Source: Phellopilus nigrolimitatus
Lineage: Eukaryota > Basidiomycota > Agaricomycetes > Hymenochaetales > Hymenochaetaceae
Length of the DNA: 64,000 nt
NCBI GenBank assembly: GCA_021029095.1
Contig: JAJOHG010000012.1
Span: 186,001 to 250,000, forward strand
Reading direction: 5' to 3'
The position numbers were made by a program, and so were the translations under genes. The notes below the pieces were generated by a model that was not told the origin of the DNA, made no database searches, and worked only from the letters and a program-made list of their open reading frames with translations. Every line of letters begins with the position of its first letter. The stretch's first letter is position 1. Positions 37,601-49,377 of this stretch are shown here, piece after piece.

Positions 37601-40600
37601 ATGCTACGACAACATCGTTTCCAGTCTTCTCTCGCTTGATCCGTTTCTTAGCTCCCTCCTTGTGTTTGATAGCCGCCTCCAAACTACTCAAATTCTCTAA
37701 ATAAATGTGAAGATCTTGATTCTGATCATCGACCACGACAAGGCACTTGTCTCCTTCAAGGATCTTGATCAAACTACACAAGTTTCAGTCAAGACTTCAC
37801 TGGACGAGAAAAGAAATAAGAACCTGATTTCGGCACCGACGGGCAGGCTAAAGTTGTAAGCCCCGCGGCTGGAAACCAATGGTTTTGGAACATGAAGAAA
37901 GTTCGTTTGCATCTGTTGCTTATCATGCTCCGTCAACTCCAGCGGATGAAGAGTAAATTTAAGGCTTGGTTCTGATCGGATGAGTTGATATCCGGAAGCG
38001 TGATAACTTTCTGGATTCTCTATTGAATAACAGTCAGTAAGTACAGACTGGCTGATAGTACACATACTGTAACTATAACGGTTAGTCACTCGCTCCAATT
38101 TTCTCAGCACGAGAACATGTTTACTGTCGAGCTGATGAGCAGCAGCCGAAAGCAAGAAGGATGTGCGACTTACTGATTTCCTTCGGACTCGTAAGCCTGC
38201 CCTAGATCATCATAAAGCTGAGTACGCGAGCTGTTACTTGCACCATTGAGGCCTGCACCCAGCTCCCGCTCCTCCAGCATAGTTTTACAGTGTTCTGTCT
38301 GCTGGATAAGCTTGTGCGGAAGCGATCGCAGCGCATCCTTAATCTTCTTCGAGAAACAATTGTGAGCCGCAGTAAAGGTTGCATCGACACCAGTTTTAAG
38401 TTCCGGCCAGTCCTTCAAAATGTCATTTACGCTGTCAAAGAAATCGGAGGATTTAAGATTGCGCGTTGCTGCTTGCGCCACCTCGACAGGCCCGTCGGGC
38501 TCGCTCGACATGCCAGAAGCGAATTTCACCAATTCTCGTCTGAATTTTGTCATGGCCCTGAAGGCGCCTGCCACCGTCCCCACATCATCATCATTGAGGA
38601 ACTTCTCAGCGTTCCTCATGCTTCCGCTATCGACACCGGTGTCCACAAGTCCCCAAAGTTCCTCTTGCTTAGATATGGAGAGCGCATTGTTCTGGAAGAT
38701 ATGTCTACAAATGAAGACCTTCCTCATTGCCATCGAGAATGTCCTGTCTTCAGTCTTGAGTGCAGTAGATTTGCCGTCTGTTGCAATCTCGACCAGCTTG
38801 TGCTTCAAGGAAGGGAACAGCACGAACAGATCTTCCAGATACTCTGCGGACGCGTGTGAACAAATGATTTGAGACGACGCATTAGTACACACCTTTATCC
38901 TCGTCCTTCTGCTCTTGGGAAGGCACGTCTTCGACTGCTCTTCCGCGTAAAATGGCCTCATCAAGTTTCCTTATGTAGATGTGAGTACCAGCGACCTATA
39001 GACATACAACTTCTTACGGAAATTTCGCGAGGACTTTGCTAACGAAGTACGTTTCCAATGCAGCAGCCAGTCTTGGTTCTTTTGACTCGCTGTTTTTGAT
39101 GATCGTGCCTGACCTGTTCTTCCTCTCTTCTTTTTGATGCTTTTTGGTGTCAGCGTCACGTAACTTAAAAGCTGAAAAAGCTTCAGGATATCTGTTTCTC
39201 AAACCGTTCTCCACAAGGAGCATTATCGAATCACAAGGGAGATCCTTGTCAACGCGGAGCGCTGTGTCATTTCGGAATCTGATTATAAAATGACGATGAA
39301 ATCAGCGAGCCGTTTTCCCTCAAATTAAGGACATTCCCACAAAAACGATTTGAGATGTATGAGGTTCTGAAAAGTTTTGTTGAGGTCTTTTCGAGATTGC
39401 TGAGGTTCAGTATATGCTACTGTCATAATGGCTTGCTTTGTGTCGCCAACCACCAAACGCGTCTGCAGTCGGGACTCGTTGTCAGGAGAAAACTCCGTCA
39501 CCGATGCGTCCTTTAATATAGGATGTTTAATCTTGAATAGCGCATAACAAAAAATAAGAAAATCAAAATTTGACCGACGGCGGAAATAGCATACCTGAAA
39601 ACCGGGGCGCATGCGGACATTTTCCTTCTGCTCATTCGCCTTCGAAACCTTGAAGGCGAATAGTCGGTCCGCCTCTCGCTCTAATTCATCGAATGCCAGC
39701 ATTGATGAGCTGTCTTCACTCGCGCTCGATGGATCATCCCAAACCAGCGCCCGACCATGAGCGTCGGAGATCAACACCATGATTTGGTCAGTGATCTTGG
39801 TCAGATACCTATTCGCATCCGAATCAGCAATGCGACGATCAGAGATTGAGCATCAAACAACAGAAGTGGGCTGAAACTGACCTAATGAAAGTGATCCTAT
39901 TGCGCTGGACAGTGGAGATCGCGTTGTCGTCCCATGTCGTGTCTTCGGGCCAGAAAATAACATACAGGCACCGCTCGGACGGGGTGCTACCTTGTACCGT
40001 CAGCGCGTAAAGACCAGACCGCAAGGTTGGTGAATCGGAAGCTACGTCTTGAAGGGCGTGCAGCAGTAATTCTCTATAGAGGTTATAGCATTTTACGTTG
40101 TATCAGAGTAGGAGTACACATACAAGCGAGATTCTTACGTGCGGTCGTCGATCACATTCAGCTTGCGAAGAAATCGCACGATCTCGCTTTTGCTACCGTA
40201 AACACCGAGGGGTTTTACATGAATCTCATCCATGGCCTTGAAGTCAACCTTGGTGAGATCTTTGTAAACGCCCGGTTTGAGATCGTTGATGAATCGGCCC
40301 GTAGATTCATGCGCAATGATAATCTTATCGACTAGAAGAATCCGACGTTAGCTCGATGTCAGCTTACTAGGCGCGCGATCAAACGTACCTAGACCACCAC
40401 TTCCTTGTTCTGAAATCAAGTCGAGTATCCTATACATGCCTTTGATGTAGTCCACCAGGTCCAGAGATAGTTCTGGGTGCGTAAGCTCGTCCTTGAGAGG
40501 CACGGCCGATCGTATATTATCCACCGTAATGTCCTTTGTTGCTGTGGAGGAAGTCTCAATTTTTTTGGACTCAGAGGACGTCGGTTTGTTGGAATTTGAC

Positions 40601-41017
40601 AGAGACTCAGCTTCCTGGAAGCTAGCATCGATGTGCGGATGATGTTGCAGCATGAGTTGCGGGACAGACCTAGTGCTTGCTGCCGTCTCAAGCATCACAT
40701 GGTCTTCTGTATCCTTCAGCTCTGCAGCAGGAGCGAAAGCAGCCTTATTTACAGATACTGCACTGGACGTCGGGCTTGCTGCATCGACACATTCGGGATC
40801 AGACTCGGTCACGTAGCTGAGGTAGTCTTCGTCGTCGTCAATGTTCGGGTTCTTGTCGACATCCATCGGTTCAGAGGAGTCCAAATTGTTGGATCCCAGA
40901 GAAGCTCGAGTAGTAGTCGGGCTGAATTGATCTTCATAACAAGAAGTGTCAACCCAAAACGTTGTGATATGAAAATTGTGTGACATTACAGAACGCACCA
41001 CCGTCAGAGCCAGTCAT
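31657..41017 (-). CDS. Giant GBP/VLIG-like GTPase with C-terminal VWA domain, copy C
   Basis: Third paralogue. ATG at 41017 (MTGSDG, then a short first intron as in copy A), acidic N-terminus with YLSYVTESDPE, helical region (38170-39780), propeller-like stretch (36500-37780), P-loop GEQSVGKS (36207-36229), DFEG, Cys/His clusters (CEQCHLLC, about 34760; HAHIDYC, about 33250) and VWA ending ETFLGIAESLRKTRGGLIR-stop at 31657. The P-loop codons are split by an intron (exon ends ...ATGG, next begins GAGAGCAATC). In this copy the last intron (about 31728-31795) has an open frame, so a retained-intron form would stay in frame. Start, motifs and stop look intact. Confidence 0.8.
37162..38198. repeat. 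1037 bp tract identical to 24404-25440
   Basis: Partner of the conversion tract in copy B; it spans propeller-like and adjacent exons with their introns. See the entry at 24404. Confidence 0.85.
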
Positions 41018-41686
41018 GGTACGCGTTTGAGAGTTTCTAAACGTGCTAGGTGGGATAGACGACGCCATTCAGTGCAAACGGGACGCTGAATATAGGGGAC
41101 TATGAGTCGGAGGCGACGGCTCAGTCTTATAGATATCCGGGTCGATAGCAAACATCACGCATTCGCATCCATTGGCCCTTGAAAATCAGATTTCAGAGAG
41201 CGCCTGTGCAGTTTGCAGGCTTGCCAGTAGTCATTTTTGTCGACTGGTATCAATAATAGAAGAGCCGTAACGTGAACTATCTCCCGACTCTTTGCATCCC
41301 AATAATATCAGGCGGTCCTAGGGCCTTCCATTTCATGAGTATGCACATGCATAGATAACGAAGCTGTTTTGCTTGTAGTGGTTGACGAGGAAGTGCCGAA
41401 GACGATATGGGGCAAATCGGTGCTGCAAACTGTCACACCTTCGCTATGACCACATCTTTGAGTTCCGCAGACAAACACATATAAGCTTCAGATCACTATT
41501 CAAAAGCATAGCTTTCGAAGATGCCGATGGCCGCTGGTTCTGCAATTTCTCCCTTCGCGCGAGATTCTAACGGGGCTCGTGTCTGCCGAAAGCACGCACA
41601 CTTTTGCATTACCACCATCATTCCAGCTTTGCTATCACCTGCAAGCCGACTCTTATACAGTGAACGATTTGGTGTAACGACGCTTC
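41018..41686. promoter_or_regulatory. Divergent promoter between giant gene C and RBR remnant, unit 4
   Basis: This 669 bp stretch separates the ATG of giant gene C (minus) from the RBR ATG at 41687 (plus). It is the clearest case of the head-to-head layout because both starts are preserved. It holds the conserved CATATAAGCTTCAG and the CCGGGTCGATAGCAA block. Confidence 0.5.
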
Positions 41687-42461
41687 ATGTTAATCTGCGA
41701 AGATCCAATGGCGATAATTCGCTCTCCTAGCTCAGCCAGCTACACTTCTACATCAACGTTGCAGGAGATCTTCAGCGGTAAAGAGCACATCTGTACGCAC
41801 ACAAGGATTAGTCAGTACAGCCAAGGAGGACCGTCAGCGTGCGGAATCGCTTCTATGAATTGCATACGCCACATAATGACGCTCGAGCGGGAAGGCAAGC
41901 AAGGCGATGCTCTTATCGCTGCGTTACTTCAGAGGGAGACGATGGAGGTATGTCCGAGATTTATCGAACTGTCGAAGGTCTGAGAACGATGAACATCAAT
42001 AGGACATCATGTCTGTCTGTGCGTATTGGACGAGCAACGCACATCTTGAAGTCGACTGCATCTACAAAATGCCACTTTTTGAGTCCTCACTTAAGCATAC
42101 GTCCACGAGCTATGGTAATTCTAGCGAAGATAAATTTGAAGAGATGCTGCGGTAGGCAATCATCTAAGCATGTAACTATTATTGTGTTACTAAAATCCTG
42201 GTAGCCAGCTCGACGGCCGAGTCGATTCCAGTCCCGACGTTCATCGTTCCTGTGTAGTCAAAATAAAAAATAGTTCTGTTCTCCGGGCTGCAATACGTAA
42301 GTATTATTATTAAATCCGTAGTGTATTGGTTTCCCTTACAGACACTTCTGCTATACGGTATTTTCGGGGGACTTATTGTCGAACCGACTCAGCGCGTTGA
42401 AATCAACTCGGCGGCCGGAGTGCATTACAGAGCAAGGTGTACCTTGTTCGACATGACTTAA
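41687..42461 (+). pseudogene. RBR E3 ligase with RING/IBR core deleted, unit 4
   Basis: Exons 1 and 2 are well kept (FSGKEHICTH, SACGIASMNCIRH, and the intron GTATGTCC...CAATAG). About 50 bases into exon 3 (near 42258) the sequence jumps to just before the RING2 exon (TTCTGTTCTCCGGGCTGC, about 42274). The coiled coil, RING1 and IBR, about 1.55 kb, are missing, and the last exon is also frame-damaged (HFCYTVFSG-like). It might still be transcribed as a short N-terminal-domain protein. Confidence 0.8.
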
Positions 42462-42573
42462 GATCATTTCGCTACCAGTAGAAAAGTGTATAATTACGGA
42501 GCAGAAATGTGCACTATGTTGTTAACTCGCTAGTTATCAGAAATTAGGAAAAATGAAAACAAGCAATTTATGG

Positions 42574-45351
42574 TTATACATGATGCACCGCAGCCGTCAT
42601 CGCTGCGCCTTCGTCTCTGTATTCTTGTTCTACATCCCAGTTTCGAGCACACGTATACCACCACCGCATAACGTACTCCTTCTCTCCGTCGCCTACCCTT
42701 TCCATAATCTCTTCGAATACAGATTCGATCAGCACTCTTCTTCGCCGCACACCCGCCTGGCCATCTATCACGCGCTGCACCTCCTGCAGAAGACGCGGCA
42801 AAAGAGCTAGACCTACGTTCGAGACCAGCGATATCAGGGCGAGTGAGAGGCGCATTCGTTCCGCAGTGTTTCTATCGTCCTCGTCCTCGTCCACTTTAAC
42901 CGAGAAGGTTTCTCCACGTTCCTCGTGAACCCTGTCTACCCGCGCGGGATTCGCTTCTTGCTTCGAAGTGCAGCGAGCGGCGATGGCATTAGTCAATTCT
43001 TCGACGCAGAGCCAAGCGAGCGCTTGATTACCAGAAGGTTCTCTGCTTAGATCTTCGTTGGTTCCCCAGCGCCAATCACTGCGCTTCGCATATGAAGAGG
43101 AAGAGGAGATAGTTGGAAAACGAGGACTTCGTCCTGTGCTCGCACTTCGGACGAGGGCCGCATACGCGAGGCGGAATTGCGGGGTCGTCAGTTTGCCTTC
43201 TTCCGCGTTCTGTTATCAGGATTTCGTTGATTGTGAGCACTGGTTCACACCGAGTTCGTGTAAATTTATCACCGTAGTAGCTCACCTGAAGGAGTAACTT
43301 GATGTATCCTGGAACCAGCCGCCTCGATAAATCCAGCCCAACGAAACCTTCCCTTCTATCTACGCCTTTACCCTTTACATCTACATTATGTACAGAGACT
43401 GCACCCTTTTCCGCGTGAGCTGCAAATATAGACAGCATTACCGAGTGCGCTGATTCAAAGGTTTCGCGATGCGAAGGATCTCCGAGATGGCTAAAGATAA
43501 TGTGACATTGGGTTTAAATTTAAGACGAGAAAATAGGAGCTCACGGTTCGCAGAGTGGAAGCACGTCCTCTTCGATACATACATCGCTCAATACTGGGAC
43601 GAACTGCTCGACGCAAGCGAGCACAAACGCCCTTTCCGCAATCATGAGTGGGTGGCCAAGAGGGATATCTGCGTCTTGATACGAATGATTAATCAGTCGT
43701 ACGTCGACAAATTTGACCGACATCTGCAAACGAGACGACCTACCGCGGTTCGAATCAACAGCCCTTATCAAACCCCTCACGAAAACCTCGCTAGCATGTG
43801 CATCCGCGGAAAGCACATCTATTGCCACATAAAAGGTCTTCCTCAGCTCTGGAAAACCTCGTCCGTTATCTGCATTATTTCCCTGTCCAACTGTCACACC
43901 CCCAAAAGATGCGATGACGAAGGAAAGCAAATACAGAGTCTGAAGTATGGTTTCGGCTAATCTCGATGCCGGCGACACGGAGAAAGAACGTGATGATGAG
44001 GTAGAAGGAGAATGAAGGAACATAATTACATCCAGAACGGCTTGTTGCAGCATGAGCACGGAAAAAAACTGCGTTTTGAGGATAGTCCACATCTTCTCAG
44101 TGAGCTCGCATATTTTAGGATCTTTAATGCCGCTGAGACTGATACATGCCCTCACAGAAAACACATGCTAACGTACCTATCTGTTCTTCGTGTTGTACGC
44201 CTGCGAACAGATTCGCTCGCCAGTCCTTCTCAACACGAGATGCCATACTGTACAACGCATTCGCAATATTGAAAAGTAAATCCCAAGTGTCTTTTCTGCG
44301 TTTGATACGCATTGATGTATCCGAAAGCAAGGCGATGATACGAGACAGAAGTTTGCACAGCGGGCCGATACATGAGAAACTAGCAGATGAAAACACAGCG
44401 TCGACATTGGTCCACAAAGGCGATTCGGGCTTCAATGAGACCTAGTTCAGCGAAGTGTATACTGAGATTAGCCTGACACGTACAGAAAGCGACACTATTC
44501 CAGTAGCACTCGTAGACACGCTAAGTGGAGCACCGTGAAGAAAAGAGCCGTTTTGGAACGTTTCCTGGACTTTCTCCAGGCATAGTAGCGCTACATCCTG
44601 TATGAGGAAAAACGGCGTTAATCAACATACTTTGGTCTAGGCTTCGGCTAGAAACTTAATAGGAGTTTGAGCGCGGACAATGAGTCCGTGGAAACATAAG
44701 TGAAGTAGTTCGCTGCCAAGAGAAGCGCTAGGTCCATCCTGCCTTGCATCGCAAAATCAGACGCCTTCTTGTAAGTGTTCGAAACCAAATTGCCCTACTG
44801 TTTTCATCCGCCTCTTTTTTCTTGAACTCGCTAGCCCAAAGATCAGTCTGAGCAGGCGAAGACGAGCCTGTCACCTCAGCAAACGCAAGTACAACCATTT
44901 CTTCCACTTCTCGAGCGAGAGGCTGGGCTTTCTTCAATGATTCTAATTCCCCCAGTCCCTTAAGCAAGCCTCCAGACACCACCAAACTCATCAACACATC
45001 TCCGCCTTTTGTACCTGCAAGAACACCTCGTGTCCACCTAGCGAACTCGCCAGATGCCGACCCATCAAATAGTCCTCTCTTCTCCTTCGCAAGTCCCGTC
45101 CACTTGAGCTGCGCGGCATTCCCGAAGGTCGAATCCAATGCGAGGGCAGTATTTAGCATAAGTGGGTGCCAGAGAGGAGACGCAGCGACGGATGCGGTCA
45201 GCGGTGTTGGGGTCGGCTGAGTCGTCGGGTGGTGGACGAGGTAGTGACATATCGCTGCTTGGATGGTTTCGAACGAGAGGGTTGATGTGGCTTGACGCAG
45301 ATGAGAAAGAAGATTCACGTAGCCTCTATCGACAGTCACTGGCATGGACAT
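42574..45351 (-). CDS. Helical-repeat protein, possibly peroxin 8-like (complete copy)
   Basis: Start at 45351 (MSMPVTVDRGYVNLLSH). Exon 1 reads into a helical region with WHPLMLNTALALDSTF and AKEKRGLFDGSASGEFARWT. Further exons give ASDFAMQGRMDLALLL, ETILQTLYLLSFVIASFGG and FVLACVEQFVPVLSDVCIEED, then DPSHRETFESAHSVMLSIFA, LAWLCVEELTNAIAARC and MRLSLALISLVSNVGLALLP, ending ...RWWYT...HHV-stop at 42574. Introns have GT-AG ends (for example GTGAGCTCCT at about 43543). The pattern is an all-alpha, armadillo-like protein. The DPSHRE...ESAH block reminds me of fungal Pex8, the intraperoxisomal import factor, but I cannot confirm this. Three broken copies exist in the other units. Confidence 0.55.
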
Positions 45352-45489
45352 GGTCGAGCAGTCACCGAAGAATGTTGCGCAGGTGTTAGAACGCGACGCG
45401 CGCGTCTCAGGCTGATCGTGATTTTAGCACCCACTTACCCATGTCGTACCACAAGCAGAAGGGAGTAGCCTCATTTCACCTTGTTAGTA

Positions 45490-46132
45490 CATTAAACCTC
45501 TCGTTAAGCTCGGTGGACATCTTCACTATGCTTAACGAGGGGTTACCCCGGCTTTGCACATATTACGTAATACACTGTTTGAATTTCTGCTCTTTCCCGA
45601 AAGCACATAATGCCGGACAACCAAGAAAAGTAGCTCTTGATGTCTACTTTCTCAAGGGAACTATTACTTTACAAAGATCTCACCTGATTTTTGGAATGAG
45701 TGTACGAGCTTGAGCAAGGTCAGTGCTTGGTTGGCTCTGAAACCGAATCTCGAGAATGCATGGCAAACTTCGGAAACATGCTCATTGTCAACTTCCAGTA
45801 TATTATACTACACTTCAGACAGAATTAGACCACTTCAGAATCAGAACGAGACTACTTTGGGGTGTCGCTTTAATGGTTGTGGCTGCAGCTCAGCCAATGA
45901 GCTCGCCGAACACACGATTTTACCAACTTCGCTAATGTTCGGGCCTAACTGGGTGCTTCTCATTGAGTATAATCCCAACGAATTTTTTGAAAAGCCCCTG
46001 TGCTTAATGCCTAGCTACAATTATGCTTAACGGACCCTTATTTTCATATTCACCGAGTCCGTAGTCCTAGAAATCTGTGCTTAATAACAGGTTATGCTTA
46101 ACTACAAGTATGCTTAACGAGAGGTTTGACTG
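45490..46132. mobile_element. 643 bp non-autonomous pogo/Fot1-like element
   Basis: Flanked by TA (45488-45489 and 46133-46134). Terminal inverted repeats of about 20 bp: right end read inversely CAGTCAAACCTCTCGTTAAG, left CATTAAACCTCTCGTTAAGC with one base missing. Subterminal copies of TATGCTTAACGA-type motifs (about 45528, 46022, 46094, 46110) recur in both orientations. CAGT...AAACCTCTC ends with TA duplication fit fungal Tc1/pogo (Fot1) elements. The open frame at 45710-46030 has no transposase motif. It sits exactly at the right edge of the tandem array. Confidence 0.75.
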
Positions 46133-46203
46133 TACATGTAGATTATCTTATATAGAACAAGACGACAAGTGTAGCAAACAGTCGCATACTTAGTAATGAT
46201 TCT

Positions 46204-48569
46204 TCAACGACACAACTTACCCGCGACTTCTTCTATCAGAACTTTCACTTCTTTCTTACTGACACCCTTCACGCCACATCCCTCAGAGCCGCCGGCCAAC
46301 TTTGCTCTAAGGACATCGTGTACCTGGAGGACCTCCAACAACGGTTTAAGCTGGGTTTCGTAAAACGGAGAAAGATGCAAAACGAATGCAAGCGCCGCCG
46401 TGAGTCGGTGCACTGAAGTTCAGACATTAATACTATGCCTCCTTTAAGAAATAGAGAATCATACCGACGTCCTCGCTTGCAGTCTCCATCCGAAGCGCCT
46501 CGACAATCGCACTCACTACCTCCACTTCCCAGTCCCCTTCGCCTTCTTCGTTAGGTCTGTCACCGCCCCGGCCGTTTTTCAGAGCATCAACTCGAGGCTT
46601 CTGATAGTGAGCCGCGACGTTGAACGCAAGGCTTGCTGCAGCAGTCCGCACACCGGCATCCTCATGCAGGAGAGAAGGGACCAGGAGTAATGTTAAGGTT
46701 TGTCGAGGAGACGACGTCGAGCCCGAAACCGCCGCGTTGAGCAAAGTGCGTGCAAGAGCAATGTTCTCGAAGGAATTCGAGAGCAAACGTAAAGTGGTGA
46801 GGAGAGTCGGTTTCGGAAGAGAAGTCGAGGTTGCAGCGTAGTCAAGCAGTTGCAGAACTGGATTCACTGCGTTCGTGTTCACTGACGCCGACGCGCACCA
46901 GCTTGAGATAGAGTTGTCAAGCAACCCGACTCGCCAGAGATCAACAAGAGGGAAGAGCTGGGATTGGGGTAGAGCCTTCATCAAAATTGATGTCACCCCT
47001 GCCCAATCCTCGCATAACTTCTTTGTCATATCCACAGACGGAGCGGTAGCTTTTAACTTCATGTCGTTTCGAGTCTTTAGAAAGGGGATTACAGAGCCAG
47101 AAAGCACCTTCTTTACCCTCGTCCTATCTGCTTCCCCGAAAGACGTTGAGGAAGGTACGGCGTCTACGAACGAAACAAGTTTCGACTGTACTATGTCTAA
47201 TGCAGGAACTTGAGTGAAGAGTATGGGCTGTAACGATATAGCACGTGTTGCAGGCAGATTTTGTGAAGTATGAGGGTGGGCTGTAGATAACAAATCAAAA
47301 AGAGCCTTTTTGAAAAGAAAAGGAAAAAGAAACTTACGAGGAAAAGCCTGGAAAATCAGAAGATCGATTTGACTGCGTAATTCGGTCACATCTGTGCCTC
47401 GAAGCTCATGCAATTTCTGACCGTCCAGGAAGAATAAGAAAGTTGGAGTGGCCCTTACTCCGTAAGCACTAGCCACTTCCCCTCCGAGCATAGCGCTTAA
47501 ATCGATTTTGACAAATGCCACGCCTTTCGACGATTTATCTGACGCGAGGTTCTCAAACACCGGCTCGACGACTTTACAAGGAGGGCATGTCCTCGACGTA
47601 AAGAAAGCGGCAACTGCGCGTCGAGAAGACAGAATACTGCGGAAATGCTGCAAATTCGAGCAGAGTTGAAGGGGCGCGGCGACGGTAGCGGCAGCAGGCT
47701 GTGGTGCGGATCGAGAAGGCGGAGTTGGCGATGCCGCAGGAGTTGGCAAGTAACCACCGGAAGAAGCGCTAGGACCAGCTGCTTGCGCGGCAACAGATTG
47801 GAGCAGCGAAGAAGCCATAGGCTGGTTGTATGGCTGCGGTGACACAGCGCCTGGGGCGGGTCTGCGGTACATATTGTCAATAGTAGGACGCAGTGCAGTT
47901 CCAAAGGGCGTTGAAAGAAAATCAGTTGGAAGGTCTTCAAAGAATTGATTAGTATTTCATGAATACCATTAATAAGTTTTAATGTGTACCCTTGATCCAC
48001 GACGGTATTGATTCTCCAGTCAAGAATCCGATGCAGTCATCGGTAAACGAATTGCAATTAAAATCTGTGGAAAGGTGAGTTATCGTCTTTTTTGAGTTTT
48101 ATTTGCCATACCAAGGAGATGATACTAAATTCTGGTCAGCGAGATCTCACTTCTCCGGTAAGGAGGATGAGGAACGTACCTTGTCTACCGTGTAAACATC
48201 ATTCATCTCTTGCAAATAGTCATTAAATGTATCCTCGTCTATCGCTGTCTCTCCCATATCAACAACTTGAAGAGGTTTACCGTGCTATACACTCTTCAGA
48301 TGAAAAACTGCTACGAGTCGGAAGACTGCGAGACGTACATGAGATTGGCCAGGTTTTGTGGTGCTGATGCCTTGTCCATAGAAAACCTCTTTCCCGTGCA
48401 CCACAACTGACGTGTGCCTATTAGGTCGCTAGTTCGCATCATTTTCCATAGTGCTGAAAGGTTGTTCTTACCATATTCCATCTATCTGCTTCCCAGTCAG
48501 TTGTAGGGAGAGCTGCTTCGCAAGTCCGTTGCTAAGATCATATACATATAGTTTTACAGGAAAGGCCAT
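46204..48569 (-). CDS. PPPDE (DeSI-like) - thioredoxin - PUL domain protein
   Basis: Start at 48569 ([17 protein letters not shown]). The N-terminal PPPDE/DeSI-type peptidase domain is spread over short exons: catalytic His in [14 protein letters not shown] (about 48400) and Cys in [17 protein letters not shown] (about 48030), with [17 protein letters not shown] between. After a Pro/Ala/Ser-rich linker comes a thioredoxin fold with TCPPC (about 47590) and the [11 protein letters not shown] strand. The rest is an armadillo-like PUL domain ([28 protein letters not shown]), with the last exon at 46204-46413 ending LCR-stop. PUL domains bind Cdc48/p97 and PPPDE proteins remove SUMO or ubiquitin-like tags, so a role in ubiquitin/SUMO turnover is likely. 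The active-site triads look intact. Confidence 0.85.
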
Positions 48570-48778
48570 TGATTGAAACGAAGAAGACAAGCAAACCCCC
48601 GATGTATGCGTTTGTAAGTACTATGGAGAACTAAGGGATGGAGGTTGGTAGCAAAGAGTTGACAGAGACGCGTTGATGGACGTACGCGTCGCTTCCTCAA
48701 CGCCAACGCTCGAATAGGAAACGGGTTTATTCATTCATTTTCTGCTGGTTTTACGCGCCGCCTTCGCCGTCAACCACC

Positions 48779-49377
48779 ATGTTCTCCTTCCTCCGCTCAG
48801 TTTCTCGAATACCTCAGCTAGCTCGCCCACAACCGTCCCTCCTGAATGTCTTGCAGCCTGCGTCTCCGTTCCTTCTCCAAGCGCGCTCGATGACTTTGAA
48901 CCAGTCAACGCGGCGGAAACCCAAAGGCAAGGCCAAGCCGTCGAAGTCTCCCGCCCTCGCCGGCTGCTATCAGAGGAAGGGCGTCTGCACGCAGATATTC
49001 ACCCTTGATCCCAAGAAGCCTAACTCTGCGAACCGGAAGGTCGCGAGGGTGAAGCTGACGACGGGGAAGTCGATCATGGCCTACATCCAGGGAGAGGGTC
49101 ACAATCTGCAGGAGCATAGCGTGGTTCTCATCAAGGGAGGAAGAGCGCAAGATCTTCCTGGTGTACGGTAAGAAGCGAAGTGTATTTTGGATATCAAGTT
49201 GTTATTCATGACTCGTCAAGGTACAAGATTGTTCGAGGTGCGCACGATCTGGGAGCTGTTGTGAACAGGATGACCTCTCGAAGTAAATACGGAGGTTCGT
49301 AGCTTTTCCTCCTTCAAAAGTATTCCCTGACGTGACCTGTCTTTTTGACAGCGAAGAAGCCGAAGTCGAAGAAGTAA
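48779..49377 (+). CDS. Mitochondrial small-subunit ribosomal protein uS12m
   Basis: join(48779..49167, 49221..49294, 49352..49377) gives 162 residues, all junctions GT-AG and in phase. A basic, Ser/Arg-rich presequence of about 35 residues ([18 protein letters not shown]) is followed by the uS12 core: [70 protein letters not shown] and a lysine-rich tail. uS12 sits at the decoding centre of the mitoribosome. It is divergently placed from the PPPDE gene with about 210 bp between starts. Confidence 0.95.

Larger units (their letters stand above)
28294..41104. repeat. Tandem repeat unit 3
   Basis: Third unit. It keeps the RBR upstream region but no RBR coding sequence: a MITE end at 28887-28905 is fused directly to the middle of the helical-repeat gene. 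It also holds a GC-rich acyltransferase-like fragment seen in no other unit, then giant gene C. Confidence 0.9.
41105..45489. repeat. Tandem repeat unit 4 (partial, right edge of array)
   Basis: Fourth, partial unit: divergent promoter, an internally deleted RBR gene and the only apparently complete helical-repeat gene. Homology to unit 3 runs through the text around 45441-45480 (compare 29868-29910) and stops at the pogo-like element that begins at 45490. No giant gene follows. Confidence 0.85.

Noticed and set aside
1..45489. LTR retrotransposons driving the large repeats
   Set aside because: The repeats are 12-14 kb gene-bearing units in direct tandem. No reverse transcriptase, integrase, primer-binding site or paired LTRs were seen.
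45710..46030. 106-codon plus-strand open frame as a transposase
   Set aside because: No DDE or helix-turn-helix motif; it lies inside the short non-autonomous pogo-like element.
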